Part shown: positions 45,066 to 54,687 of the stretch, one piece after another
Numbering within the stretch: position 1 is the stretch's first letter
Layout: every line of letters starts with the position of its first letter
Source of the DNA: JARFQH01 sp963825595
GTDB taxonomy: Bacteria; Desulfobacterota; Desulfobacteria; Desulfobacterales; SG8-13
DNA length: 64,000 bases
Reading direction: 5' to 3'
NCBI GenBank assembly: GCA_963825595.1
Contig: CAWGUE010000026.1
Coordinates: 1-64,000 of the forward strand
Program-made: the position numbers and the translations under genes
Notes under the pieces: model-generated
Database searches by the model: none
The model's input: the letters and a program-made list of their open reading frames with translations, nothing else
Told to the model about the DNA's origin: nothing

Positions 45066-45488
45066 ATGGGAAAAATTGATTACTATCGAAACCTGGCCGG
45101 TTTCAATATCCTCATGGTGGAAAACGGAATTTTTATCTGTGACACCCTGGCAGCCGTATTCAGAAGCCTTGACTGTTCCGTGGTTGTGGCGGATTCAGCG
45201 CTGAATGGAATCGAGTGCCTGAACACCGACAGCTTCGATATCGTTATCAGCGATATGGCGCTGCCCGGAATGGATGGTCTGGAATTTTTCAAGTATGTTC
45301 TGTCGCTATGTCCCCAGTCACTCAAAATCCTCATTGTCGGATATGGCGACATCGACCCCCTGAGTGCCGCCCTGAGCGCCGGGGTGGACGAAATCGTCGA
45401 GAAACCGTTCCCCGTAACCGAGCTGCTCGACCGGATCGTAACCAACTTTAACGAATACATCTGCCAACAACCGAAACGATCGATTTAA
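45066..45488 (+). CDS. Stand-alone response-regulator receiver protein
   Basis: One receiver domain of 140 aa: phospho-acceptor Asp in VISDMALPGMDG, Lys in VEKPFP. The acidic pair near the N-terminus is reduced (MVENG instead of a VDDE-like motif), which may weaken Mg binding. No output domain. AAGG precedes ATG 45066. Confidence 0.85.
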   Translation: MGKIDYYRNLAGFNILMVENGIFICDTLAAVFRSLDCSVVVADSALNGIECLNTDSFDIVISDMALPGMDGLEFFKYVLSLCPQSLKILIVGYGDIDPLSAALSAGVDEIVEKPFPVTELLDRIVTNFNEYICQQPKRSI

Positions 45489-45645
45489 TCGTATAATTTC
45501 AATACCCTGTATAATCCGAAAAAGCCTGCCTTGATAAACCCTTCGATCGTGCGCACCTTTTTCTCGTAAACCTTTTGGGCGATTCAAGCGTCTTAAATTA
45601 ACAGAATCCGATAGTCATCGGGTCAAATCGAGCAAGGAGGGTCGT

Positions 45646-46149
45646 ATGAAAAAGCTCGCCGGTTTGGTTCTGTTGATCTTCATATCCCTTACGCTGGTTC
45701 TTGTCGCCCCTCTGCCAAGTTCCGCCGCTGGACGCTCCCATGGTTATGGCGGCGGTAAACACGGCGGAGGAAATCACGGCTACAGGGGCGGCCGCGGCCA
45801 CCGCGGGTATCATGGCTATAAACGCGTAAATGGTTACCGAGGGTATCGCGGCTACAGGCGCGGGCATGGCGGCTGGGGCTATCACCGCCGCGCGTGGGGT
45901 CCCCGGTGGGGAGTTAATTTTAACTGGAGCGGACCGCTATGGTGGGGTCCGTGGTATCCGTCATTCGGCTATTACTCTGCGCCGCCTGTTATCGTCCAGC
46001 AGCAACCCCCTGTGTACGTTCAACCGGAGCAACAGCAGACAGATTACTGGTATTATTGCCAGAACCCCCAGGGATATTATCCTTACATCAAAAGTTGTCC
46101 CGGCGGCTGGATGCAAGTAGTACCCGAGACGACACCACCCAACCCTTGA
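45646..46149 (+). CDS. Gly/Tyr/His-rich secreted protein
   Basis: Signal peptide (MKKLAGLVLLIFISLTLVLV...SSAAG), then a low-complexity part of Gly, Tyr, His and Arg with repeated GYRG units. The C-terminal segment YYCQNPQGYYPYIKSCPGGWMQVVP recurs in many proteobacterial envelope proteins. Site AAGGAGG. It is paired with the following lipoprotein 15 nt away. Function unknown; envelope stress or surface role possible. Confidence 0.85.
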   Translation: MKKLAGLVLLIFISLTLVLVAPLPSSAAGRSHGYGGGKHGGGNHGYRGGRGHRGYHGYKRVNGYRGYRGYRRGHGGWGYHRRAWGPRWGVNFNWSGPLWWGPWYPSFGYYSAPPVIVQQQPPVYVQPEQQQTDYWYYCQNPQGYYPYIKSCPGGWMQVVPETTPPNP

Positions 46150-46164
46150 TGGAGGTCCGTAAAA

Positions 46165-46752
46165 ATGAACAGGGGTCGCATATTCGCATTTGGTCTGGTC
46201 CTCTTGACACTGAACGCCTGTGCAACGATACCGAACGGTCCGAGTGTCATGGTTTTGCCAAATCCGGGAAAGTCCTTTGCGGTTTTCCAGTCCGAGGACC
46301 TTTCCTGCCGGAATTGGGCATCGCTGCAGACGGGACTCGCACCGGGTGATGCCGTCAATCGCAACCTTGTCAGCGGAGCGGCGATCGGAACTTTGATGGG
46401 CGCCGGCCTGGGAGCGGCGATTGGCGCGGCTTCCGGCAATGCGGGTGCGGGCGCCGCAATCGGCGCCGGGTCCGGTCTCATCGGGGGCACGGCCGTAGCG
46501 AGCGGCCCGGCCTACGCCAGCGGTTGGGAATTCCAGCGGCGCTACGACATTGCCTATCAGCAGTGCATGTACGCAAAGGGAAACCAGCTGCCGGGAGCCA
46601 TGCGGGCATCGCGACGATCATACGTACCGCCGCCACCGCCACCACCGGGCTACTCTAACAGCCCATCCTATCCACCGCCGCCAGCAGGCGCTTATAAAAC
46701 ACCCTCCTATCCCCCACCCGGTACGCCGCCGCCAACGCTGTACCCGCAATAG
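46165..46752 (+). CDS. Glycine-zipper lipoprotein
   Basis: MNRGRIFAFGLVLLTLNAC is a lipoprotein signal with Cys19. A Gly/Ala zipper (AAIGTLMGAGLGAAIGAASG and onward, about 72-112) suggests insertion into or tight packing at a membrane. The tail is Pro-rich with PPPPPPPGYS and repeated YPPP units. Same transcript as the Gly/Tyr-rich gene. Confidence 0.85.
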   Translation: MNRGRIFAFGLVLLTLNACATIPNGPSVMVLPNPGKSFAVFQSEDLSCRNWASLQTGLAPGDAVNRNLVSGAAIGTLMGAGLGAAIGAASGNAGAGAAIGAGSGLIGGTAVASGPAYASGWEFQRRYDIAYQQCMYAKGNQLPGAMRASRRSYVPPPPPPPGYSNSPSYPPPPAGAYKTPSYPPPGTPPPTLYPQ

Positions 46753-47023
46753 GTGAGCCTTTAGAGGAAGAAACAAGGGACCGGCCGCGATTCCTTTGGG
46801 AAGAAGAGCAGCGTCCGTTTGACGACAGGGGCCGGAAACGGCTCCTTATTATCTCCACCTTCCTTGTGTCGATTCCCAATGTCGCAACGCCGCCACTCTG
46901 GGGAAGAGAGTGTCGCAGATACGTCCCGATATCTACCCTCCCGCCCGTTTTCCGCCAATCTTGACACCTTGCCGGCTTTGAGACATAGTTCGAAGACTCA
47001 TTTCCTGAGCAAAGGGGCACGTT

Positions 47024-48925
47024 TTGGTCGATAGATCCTTAAAGATCAGGTCACATACGATACCCGTTCGGATTCTCCTGCCGGTGGTGCTGACCGTCGC
47101 CCTGTTCGTGGGAACCATTTTTCTGTTCATCCTGCCGATCCTGGAAAATCGAATGATGACCGACCGGCGCGAGATGGTCCGCGAACTGACCGAAACCGCC
47201 TGGAGCGTCCTCGAATCGTTCAGGGAAAAGGAAATCGGGGGGCGATTGTCGGGGAAGCAAGCCCGCCTTCAAGCCGTCGAGGCTTTGCGGGCGCTGCGGT
47301 ACGGGCCTGAAAAAAAGGACTATTTCTGGATCAACGATATGCATCCGCATTTGGTCATGCATCCGTATCGCCCCGATTTGGAAGGCAAGGACATCTCAGG
47401 CTTTACCGACCCCAGCGGCAAAAAGCTCTTTGTCGAATTCGTCAAGGCGGTCGAGACCGCGGGGGCCGGTTATGTCGATTATCAATGGCAGTGGAAGGAC
47501 GACCCGCTGCGAATCGTCCCCAAGATATCCTATGTCAAAGGCTTCGATCCCTGGGGCTGGATCGTCGGCACCGGCATATATGTCGAAGATGTCCGCACCG
47601 AAATCGCCGCCATTACCCGCCGGCTGACAGTTGTCTGCCTGGCGATTCTGCTGTTGATCGTCGGCCTTTCCGGCTACACCGTCTGGCAAAGCGCCGCTGG
47701 CGAGCGTCGACGGCGCCTGGCCGTCACGGCTTTGCGTAAGAGCGAGGAAAAATACAGGCTGCTGGCCGAAACCGCCCGGGAATTCATCCTCGCATTCGAT
47801 CCGGTCGGCCGAATTTCTTATGCCAATCGCGCCTGGCTCGCGGCCAGCGGATTCGATTCGGCAGCGATTCGTGATATGAAGATGGCGGATATTCTGCCGG
47901 TCGAGGAACGGGCCGCATTCGAAGAACGCCTGGAAAAACTAAAGTCCGAAGGCACGAGCGAGCCCCTGTTTGCGACGCATTTCCTGCTTGATAGCGGGTC
48001 CCATATTCCGGTCGAGGCAACCCTGGCGGCATTGCAGGAGGGCTCAGAAATCGATCGCATTTTCATCACGGCCCGCGATGTCACCGAGAAAAAAAAGGCT
48101 GAACATCAGGCCCGAAGGCACCGGGAACAGCTATTTCAGGCCGACAAGATGGCAACCCTGGGAACATTGGTCTCCGGTGTCGCCCACGAAATCAACAATC
48201 CGGTCACCTTCGTCATGCTCAATGCGCCGGTTCTCAAGCAGGCCTGGCAGGCCGTGCTTCCCATACTGGATGAACACCTGCAAAACCATGGCGATTTCAA
48301 AGTCGGCCGTATGGACTACTCCCGCTTGCGCGAAAGGCTACCGCTGCTGGTGGACAACATCATCGAGGGCGCCGAACGGGTCAAGGCCATTGTCGGTGAC
48401 CTCAAGGATTTCGCCCGTCAGGGTCCGGGTCAGATGACCGATGCCGTCGACATCAACCGCATTGCCGCCAAGGCTGTCAGTCTCGTCGGAAACATCATCA
48501 AAAAGAGCACCCATCATTTCGAAACCCATTACGCCGCGGATATCCCGACGGTGGCCGGCAACCCTCGAAAAATCGAACAGGTGGTCATCAATCTGCTTGT
48601 GAACGCCTGCCAGGCCTTACCCGATCCCAGTCGGACCATCCGGCTGTCCACCGCCTACGATCTCGACACCCGCAGCGTTACGATTGAGGTTCGCGATCAG
48701 GGCATCGGGATGCCAGCCGAAGTGCTCCAGCGTATCCGTGACCCGTTTTTCACCACCAAACGTGAGTCCGGCGGCACCGGACTCGGACTGGCCATCGTTG
48801 ATCGAATTGTCGACGACCACAAGGGGCAGCTGACATTCAGTTCCGTTGTGGACCATGGAACGACGGTCAGGATCAGCCTGCCGCTTACCCCTTCATCCGC
48901 AAACGAGCGGGAGACGACATCATGA
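47024..48925 (+). CDS. Sensor histidine kinase with sCache_2 and PAS domains
   Basis: A 633-aa inner-membrane kinase. Membrane helix, periplasmic single-Cache domain (DYFWINDMHPHLVMHPYRPDLEGKD ... DPWGWIVGTGIYVEDV), second helix, PAS, HisKA-like box with phospho-His in GVAHEINNPVTFVM, and HATPase (GTGLGLAIVD). sCache_2 domains often bind short carboxylates. The start is TTG with AAAGGGG 6 nt upstream. It overlaps the following regulator gene by 4 nt, and a carboxylate-type carrier lies further downstream. Confidence 0.92.
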   Translation: MVDRSLKIRSHTIPVRILLPVVLTVALFVGTIFLFILPILENRMMTDRREMVRELTETAWSVLESFREKEIGGRLSGKQARLQAVEALRALRYGPEKKDYFWINDMHPHLVMHPYRPDLEGKDISGFTDPSGKKLFVEFVKAVETAGAGYVDYQWQWKDDPLRIVPKISYVKGFDPWGWIVGTGIYVEDVRTEIAAITRRLTVVCLAILLLIVGLSGYTVWQSAAGERRRRLAVTALRKSEEKYRLLAETAREFILAFDPVGRISYANRAWLAASGFDSAAIRDMKMADILPVEERAAFEERLEKLKSEGTSEPLFATHFLLDSGSHIPVEATLAALQEGSEIDRIFITARDVTEKKKAEHQARRHREQLFQADKMATLGTLVSGVAHEINNPVTFVMLNAPVLKQAWQAVLPILDEHLQNHGDFKVGRMDYSRLRERLPLLVDNIIEGAERVKAIVGDLKDFARQGPGQMTDAVDINRIAAKAVSLVGNIIKKSTHHFETHYAADIPTVAGNPRKIEQVVINLLVNACQALPDPSRTIRLSTAYDLDTRSVTIEVRDQGIGMPAEVLQRIRDPFFTTKRESGGTGLGLAIVDRIVDDHKGQLTFSSVVDHGTTVRISLPLTPSSANERETTS

Positions 48926-50353
48926 GCTCTGCGCGACCTTCCCAACCGATCCTCATCGTGGATGATGAGGCCGCCATAATACTGGCCATCGACACCGCTC
49001 TTCAGATGGCCGGATTCAACAACACCCTGACCTGCCAGGACAGCCGTCGGGTCATGGATCTATTGGCCGAACACCCGGTCGAGGTTCTCCTGCTCGACCT
49101 CACGATGCCCCATATCCAGGGCGGACAATTGTTGGATCAGGTCAGCCGGGAATTTCCTGAAGTTCCGGTGATTATCGTCACCGGGGCGGTGGACATTGAA
49201 ACGGCGGTGGTGTGCATGAAATCGGGCGCTTTCGACTATGTCGTCAAACCCGTGGAAGTCGACCGGCTGGTATCGGCGGTCAACCGGGCGGTATCGTTCC
49301 GGGAACTCAAGCGTGAAAACTTCGCTTTGAAGCAGCACATTCTCAATGACACGCTGGAAAGCCCGGAGGCGTTCACCAGCATCATCACAAACAATAAAAA
49401 AATGCTGTCCATTTTCCAGTATATCGAATCGATCGCGCGGACGGCGCAGCCGGTGCTGATACGGGGTGAAACCGGTGTGGGCAAGGAACTCATCGCCCGA
49501 ACCCTGCATACCCTCAGCGGGTTGCCGGGTGCGTTCGTAGCAATCAATGTCGCCGGGCTCGATGACAATGTATTTTCCGACACCCTGTTCGGCCATATCC
49601 GGGGCGCATTTACCGGTGCAGAGCGTGATCGCCGGGGGTTGATCGAACAGGCTGCCGGTGGCACCCTGTTTCTGGATGAAATCGGTGACCTGAGCCCGGC
49701 ATCGCAAGTAAAACTGCTCCGCCTGCTGCAGGAAAGCGAGTACTTTCCCCTTGGGCAGGATGTGGCCAAGCTATCGGATGCACGCATCGTGGCCTCCTCC
49801 AATGTCGATCTCTGGGAGCGCCAGAAAGCCGGACTGTTCCGTAAAGATTTGAATTACCGGCTGCGGACCCACCGGATCTACATCCCGCCGCTGCGGGACC
49901 GGAAGGACGATCTCCCGCTGTTGGTCGACCATTTTCTGGAAAAAACCGCCGCCGAGCTGAATAAAAAGAAGCCGGCCGTGCCCGAGGAACTCTTTGCACT
50001 GCTTCGGGCACACTCCTTTCCGGGAAATGTCCGCGAACTGCAAACTCTTCTTTTCGACGCCGTCAGCCAGCACAAGGGAGGCATACTCTCTTTGAGCGTA
50101 TTCAAGGCTCACATCAAGCTGCACCGGTCAAGGGAAAATCCCGCCCCTGAAGCCCTAAACGACGCTCCTCAGGAGCGATCTGGAGCGGATCGTTTTCCCT
50201 GAAAACCTGCCGACCATCAAGCAGGCTGCGCGCCAGCTGGTGTCCGAGGCGCTCAAGCGCGCCGGGGGTAACCAGTCCATTGCCGCCGGAATGTTGGGAA
50301 TTACGCAGCAGGCTTTGAGCAAGCGGATCAAAAAAATGAAAGCGGATACGTAG
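48922..50353 (+). CDS. Sigma-54-dependent response regulator, frameshifted before its DNA-binding domain
   Basis: Receiver domain (LLLDLTMPH, VVKPVE) and AAA+ domain with GETGVGKE and GAFTGA. The first frame ends at 50202 as ...GADRFP. The Fis-type helix-turn-helix (LPTIKQAARQLVSEALKR, GGNQSIAAGMLGITQQALSKRIKK) is present in the next frame, ending TAG at 50351-50353. One extra base between about 50157 and 50180 explains this. If the indel is real, the protein lacks DNA binding. It is the partner of the sCache kinase and probable activator of the sigma-54 promoter at 51128. Confidence 0.88.
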
Positions 50354-51127
50354 ATTCAAAAGCTCGGATCGCAACGAAGTTCACGGCGCAGACCAGCGAA
50401 AAGGCGTCGCCAACATTCGAGTCTGTGTGCCGAGGCACGCAGAAAGGGCCCTCTGGCCCAGCCAGAGGCGGTCCGCAACGAAGAGATTCGGTATTACCCT
50501 AAAGGATCGTAAACAAAACGTGATAAGTTTTTATATACCTGATTTATAATGCAATATGTAAATAGACATGCCATTTATTATCTCTTCCCATGGTGAGATG
50601 TAAATGTCCATTTTTAATCCCGTTTTGTTTACCCTGCGGGAAAGTCGACGATGCCCCATCTCTTTCGTTATCAAGGGTTCGCAGTATACGAATACGGCTT
50701 CACCCTTGATGCCTTGAATCCGGGACATCCTCGCCGGAGGCGGACAAGCCTCGACTTTCGCTCAGTTAGGGTATTAGATGGGGGAGAAAACCACTTCTCG
50801 TCATCCATGCACGGCGGCCGGTATCTCTTCACGCATTCAAGCGACCCAACCTCTCTACAGTCATCACGTGCTTCCCCCCGCTAACGATGTTACAACCGCA
50901 AACAACCTCGAGCTCGAACCGATCGGCCGGATCGAGACATGGGGACACCCACAATTCAGGTTGTTTCCACAACTTTTATTGTCGCCTTGCCAAACGGCCC
51001 TCATGGCCGTATTCAAGCCCTCATCGTCCTCGGTCACAACTTAAGTTGTCATCAACGCCATCCGCCGTCTTGCGCAAATATACGTATTTAACGAATAATT
51101 ACAGTTACATAAAATAAATCCGCACTA
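50354..51127. other. Regulatory intergenic region upstream of the OFA carrier
   Basis: About 770 bp with no credible gene. It holds a 12-bp inverted repeat (GTAAACAAAACG 50509-50520, CGTTTTGTTTAC 50621-50632). It also holds three ACAA-N6-TTGT dyads (50951-50964, 50969-50982, 51036-51049; the last a perfect 14-bp palindrome, ACAACTTAAGTTGT) 80-180 bp upstream of a sigma-54 promoter, where enhancer sites usually lie. Confidence 0.6.
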
Positions 51128-51144
51128 TTGGCATCCCTTTTGCT
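51128..51144 (+). promoter_or_regulatory. Sigma-54 (-24/-12) promoter of the OFA carrier gene
   Basis: TTGGCATCCCTTTTGCT matches the sigma-54 pattern with GG at 51130-51131 and GC at 51142-51143, exactly 10 nt apart. It lies about 120 nt before the MFS start, with three dyad sites upstream. Confidence 0.75.
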
Positions 51145-51264
51145 CTTATCTCCATACGAAACAATATTTGGTTCTTAGATATCACTCAGACAATAAATAG
51201 AATTCATTGAATATTGTTTATTTTTTATATTTCATTTTAGTTTCAATCACTTTCAGGAAAGGGG

Positions 51265-52683
51265 TTGCGCATGGAAAAGATCATCAACCGCGGCAAGCAG
51301 GTCGTCATGGCTGGATTGGGCATCAATCTCGCCCTGGGAATCCTTTATACATGGAGCATATTCAAACTGGAAATCAAAGAATCGATTCTCGCCGGTGACG
51401 GCCGCTTCAACTGGGACATGGCCTCCCTTAACGATCCGTTCGCGGTGTGCTGTCTGATGTTCACTCTCGGTATGCTGGCTGCCGGCCGACTGCAGGACAA
51501 GGTGAATCCGCGCTTGACGGCCATTTTTGGCGGCTTGCTCACCGGTGCCGGATTATTGGCCTCCTCTCAGAGTACCATCCTGGCCAACTGGATCCTCGGC
51601 TTCGGTGTCCTGATGGGCCTGGGCCTCGGTTTCGGATACGCATCGGCGACACCCCCGGCAATCAAATGGTTTCCGGCATCCAAAACCGGGATGATCGCTG
51701 GTATCGTGGTGGCCGGTTTCGGTCTGGCATCGGTCTATATCGCGCCCCTGGCCAATTTCCTGATGGCTCAGTACGGTATCAGCCAAGCCATGTTGATCTT
51801 CGGTGTGGCCTTTTTGATCGTTGTCTGCGGGCTCGCCATGCTGCTTGTCAATCCACCTGAAGGTTACAAGCCGGAGGAAAAAGATCAGGAAAAGGTAACG
51901 ACTTTGAGGCCGGCGGCTAAAATCGAAGAATTTCCTCCGAGCGAAGTGATCAAGACCAGCACCTTCTACAAGCTCTGGTTCATGTTCTTTGTCGCTTCCG
52001 GTGCCGGATTGATCATTATCGGCAGCGTCGCCGGCATGGCCAAGCAGAGCCTGGGTGGACTGGCCTGGATAGTGGTGGCGCTGCTCGCCATCGGCAACGC
52101 CAGCGGTCGTGTCGTGGCCGGAATCCTGTCCGATAAAATCGGCCGTACCCGCACCCTTTTTACCATGCTGACATTTCAGGGTCTGATCATCACCTCACTG
52201 ATTTTTATTGGTGAAAGCCAGGCCTTTCTGCTGGTTCTGGCGGCAACACTGATCGGGTTCAATTATGGCACCAACTTGTCCCTGTTTCCCTCGGCCACCA
52301 AAGATTGTTTCGGTCTGAAAAATTTCGGCACCAACTACGGACTCGTGTTTACAGCCTGGGGAATCGGTGGCTTTCTTTTCCCTCGGATTTCTCAGATGAT
52401 CGTCGCCAAGACCGGATCCTCCGAAGCCGCCTATATCATGGCAGCCTTCCTGCTGTTTGTCAGCGCCGGCATGACATTTTTTACCAAGGCCCCGAAAAGC
52501 CTGCGCGCCAAAGCTAAAATTATCACCGCCCTGGAACCCGGCAAACTTTACCATGGATATTTTATTTACCAACCCGGTTTTGTTTCCGAAACATCCGAAG
52601 TCGTGAGCGAAGCCGAAACCGCCGCTCCAAAACCGGTCATTAAGCGGCTGCCGAATTTCTTTCTCAACCGTAAAACTGGATAA
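51265..52683 (+). CDS. MFS transporter, oxalate/formate-antiporter (OFA) family
   Basis: A 472-residue carrier with 12 membrane helices. Typical OFA marks: GINLALGILYTWSIF near the N-terminus, LGMLAAGRLQDKVNPR, GFGYASATPPAIKWFPASKTGMIAGIVVAGFGLA and GNASGRVVAGILSDKIGR. Family substrates include oxalate, formate, lactate and pyruvate. The C-terminal 55 residues are a cytoplasmic extension. AAAGGGG precedes the ATG. It is the likely target of the upstream sCache kinase/sigma-54 regulator pair. Confidence 0.92.
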   Translation: MRMEKIINRGKQVVMAGLGINLALGILYTWSIFKLEIKESILAGDGRFNWDMASLNDPFAVCCLMFTLGMLAAGRLQDKVNPRLTAIFGGLLTGAGLLASSQSTILANWILGFGVLMGLGLGFGYASATPPAIKWFPASKTGMIAGIVVAGFGLASVYIAPLANFLMAQYGISQAMLIFGVAFLIVVCGLAMLLVNPPEGYKPEEKDQEKVTTLRPAAKIEEFPPSEVIKTSTFYKLWFMFFVASGAGLIIIGSVAGMAKQSLGGLAWIVVALLAIGNASGRVVAGILSDKIGRTRTLFTMLTFQGLIITSLIFIGESQAFLLVLAATLIGFNYGTNLSLFPSATKDCFGLKNFGTNYGLVFTAWGIGGFLFPRISQMIVAKTGSSEAAYIMAAFLLFVSAGMTFFTKAPKSLRAKAKIITALEPGKLYHGYFIYQPGFVSETSEVVSEAETAAPKPVIKRLPNFFLNRKTG

Positions 52684-52705
52684 AAAAGAGTCCGATCAAT
52701 ACGAC

Positions 52706-52744
52706 GCCGGGCAATCTCGAAAGCTGAATCGGAGATTGCCCGGC
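52706..52744. terminator. Bidirectional terminator-like hairpin
   Basis: A perfect 13-bp stem GCCGGGCAATCTC/GAGATTGCCCGGC (52706-52718 with 52732-52744), loop 13 nt, between the convergent MFS and cupin genes. On the minus strand a T-run follows some distance further, near 52682. Confidence 0.7.
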
Positions 52745-52773
52745 ATGCTTCGAGAGCTGAATTCCCTCCCCGG

Positions 52774-53127
52774 CTATTTAGCAGCGCGTTTCAGCCAGAA
52801 ATCGAAAGATCGCCCGGGGACGAATATGTCCATCCCCACCGACGGCTCACCCAGGGCGTTCGTGACGATATGCGGCTGATCACCGGGTATGTAAACCGCA
52901 TCACCTTCATCGAGAACCACTTCTCCGTCCTCATCAGTAACAATTTTCAGTTGGCCCTTCAATACAACCAGAACTTGGGCGTTCAGGTGACCATGGCGGG
53001 GTGAGGCATGGTGGGGCGGCTTGACGAAATGCTCGATTGAAATATCGTTCTCGTTACACAGACTCACCCGCTTCCAATCGGGTTCGGGTTCATAATTTTC
53101 CGCATTCTTGAAACGAATAACTTTCAT
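52774..53127 (-). CDS. Small cupin-domain protein
   Basis: 117 aa, single cupin barrel with metal-ligand His pattern in PRHGHLNAQVLVVLKGQLKIV and GDAVYIPGDQPHIVTNALGEP. Could be a metal-dependent isomerase, dioxygenase or sensor; not assignable. The start ATG follows AAGGGAAGGAG. Confidence 0.88.
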   Translation of the reverse strand: MKVIRFKNAENYEPEPDWKRVSLCNENDISIEHFVKPPHHASPRHGHLNAQVLVVLKGQLKIVTDEDGEVVLDEGDAVYIPGDQPHIVTNALGEPSVGMDIFVPGRSFDFWLKRAAK

Positions 53128-53164
53128 CGTTGGAACTCCTTCCCTTTGTTATTTATAGCGGTTG

Positions 53165-53231
53165 TCAAAAAAACGTCCCGTTAATCGAACGTTTTTTTCT
53201 ACAATCACTTATACCGCAATTCCTTTTTCGG
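53165..53231. repeat. Dispersed terminator-like repeat, copy 2
   Basis: A7CGT arm paired with ACGT7 arm around CCCGTTAATCGA, followed by CACTTATACCGCA and TTCCTTTTTC. It aligns with 37459-37533. It lies just beyond the stop of hslO (minus strand). Confidence 0.65.
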
Positions 53232-53292
53232 CACATAATTATGAAAAGCGGCACAACGTATGCATTGAAAAATATACATGAAATACGAGGGG

Positions 53293-54234
53293 TTAGTTGT
53301 CGGGAAACCGCAGCCCGTATATCTCGCGAACCTCATCGCGGTTGAAGGCAAAAAGAGTGCTGCAGTTATGGCAGTGCAATTCGAGCGGAAAGGGTCCGTT
53401 TTCGAAGATGTCACTCAGGTCATCGAACGGCAGCATCATCAGCAGGTTGCGCACTTTCTCCTTGCTGCAGTGACACATGAACTCTACCCGGCGTTCGGCA
53501 AGAACCCGGGGGGTGTGCATTCGAAATTCTTCCTCAATCAGCGGCATGGGCCGATTGCCGGACGCATAGGCCTTGCCGAGAGAAGGGAATCCAGCAACCT
53601 TGTCTTCAAGTTCGGCAACAACCTCTTCCTGCGCTCCGGGCATGGTTTGAATGAAGAGGCCGCCGGCGCCCACAACCCGGCCGTCATGATCGAAGCGGAT
53701 GCTCAGATTGAAGGCCGTTGGAATCTGCTCGGATGTCAGACAATAGTACGCCAGGTCCTTGGCGATGTTGCCGTAGCGAAGCGCCACCCTGCCGGTGAAG
53801 GGATGTTTGGCCTTTTCGAGGTGTCGGGTCACGGATAAAAACCCGGCACCGAAAAAGGGCGCCAGATCGAAACTTCCCAACGGTTTTTCGATGGGAATCG
53901 GCACGCTTTTCAGGTAGCCGCGCACCTCCCCGAACGCATTGGCGTCAACTGTCAGACCCTTGATCGGCCCGTTGCAGTCAATCTGCAGACTGATCCGATC
54001 ATCGCCTTTCAGGCCGGCCGTCATCAAAACCGCCCCCAGATACGCCCGGCCGAGGACAAGGGTTTCGAGAATGCCAAGCTCATGGTTGGCACGCATTTCA
54101 TTGACCATGCGCGTGCCGTTGACCACGACCCCGCGCACCGTATCGTCGGCCAAAGTAAAATTGACCAACCGGTCGTTGGCCCCAGCAAGGAGTTGCGCCT
54201 TCAGATCGTTGCCGTAGATGTTTTTTTTGATCAT
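53293..54234 (-). CDS. hslO: Redox-regulated chaperone Hsp33
   Basis: Holdase switched on by oxidation. The 313 aa include the N-terminal core (ANHELGILETLVLGRAYLGAVLMTAGLKGDDRISLQIDCNGPIKGL) and the C-terminal zinc switch with Cys in MCHCSKEKV and LHCHNCSTLF. It starts 3 nt after the lipoprotein stop, same strand. Confidence 0.95.
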   Translation of the reverse strand: MIKKNIYGNDLKAQLLAGANDRLVNFTLADDTVRGVVVNGTRMVNEMRANHELGILETLVLGRAYLGAVLMTAGLKGDDRISLQIDCNGPIKGLTVDANAFGEVRGYLKSVPIPIEKPLGSFDLAPFFGAGFLSVTRHLEKAKHPFTGRVALRYGNIAKDLAYYCLTSEQIPTAFNLSIRFDHDGRVVGAGGLFIQTMPGAQEEVVAELEDKVAGFPSLGKAYASGNRPMPLIEEEFRMHTPRVLAERRVEFMCHCSKEKVRNLLMMLPFDDLSDIFENGPFPLELHCHNCSTLFAFNRDEVREIYGLRFPDN

Positions 54235-54237
54235 CGT

Positions 54238-54687
54238 TTATTTTCCGAGTTCGTCGATGCGGTCCTTCTGCCGGCTGATTCGGGTCTGCCACACAGCATC
54301 CTGTCCAAAGCGAATCCCGGCCAGGCGGTTGAATTCACGCGCATGTCGGGCGTTTTTCTTCATCAGCCAGGCTTCGGCCAGGTAATAATAATTCTGACCA
54401 TTGCTCGAGTCGAGCGCCACCGATCGTTCCAGAATGCGGATGGCCGCATCCGGTTCTCCCTGGGTCAAATGCTGGCGGCCTTGCCGGACCATTGCGGCCG
54501 ATGCGCGAACGTGAGCGTTGTCGGGTTCTTGAACCGAGGGGGCCGGCGCAGGAACAGGCGCCGACGGCGGTTTTGTCACACTGACCCTGGGTTTTTCCAT
54601 ACAACCTAAAAGCACCCCGACGACCAGAAGGCCGCAGAACACCGCAAGATATTTATTTCTGTGGTTTGATAAGTCCTCTGAGTCCAT
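54238..54687 (-). CDS. TPR-containing lipoprotein
   Basis: 149 aa: N-terminal helix ending in lipobox GVLLGC, Pro-rich linker, then one or two tetratricopeptide repeats (HLTQGEPDAAIRILERSVALDSSNGQNYYYLAEAWLMKKN). Its start lies inside the 3' end of the PBP1B gene (35-bp overlap), so it is coupled to it. A role as a cell-wall synthase cofactor, like LpoB, is possible but unproven. Confidence 0.82.
   Translation of the reverse strand: MDSEDLSNHRNKYLAVFCGLLVVGVLLGCMEKPRVSVTKPPSAPVPAPAPSVQEPDNAHVRASAAMVRQGRQHLTQGEPDAAIRILERSVALDSSNGQNYYYLAEAWLMKKNARHAREFNRLAGIRFGQDAVWQTRISRQKDRIDELGK

Noticed and set aside
50531..50728. 65-codon minus-strand ORF
   Set aside because: No ribosome-binding site and no familiar sequence, and it crosses an inverted-repeat region; more likely chance.
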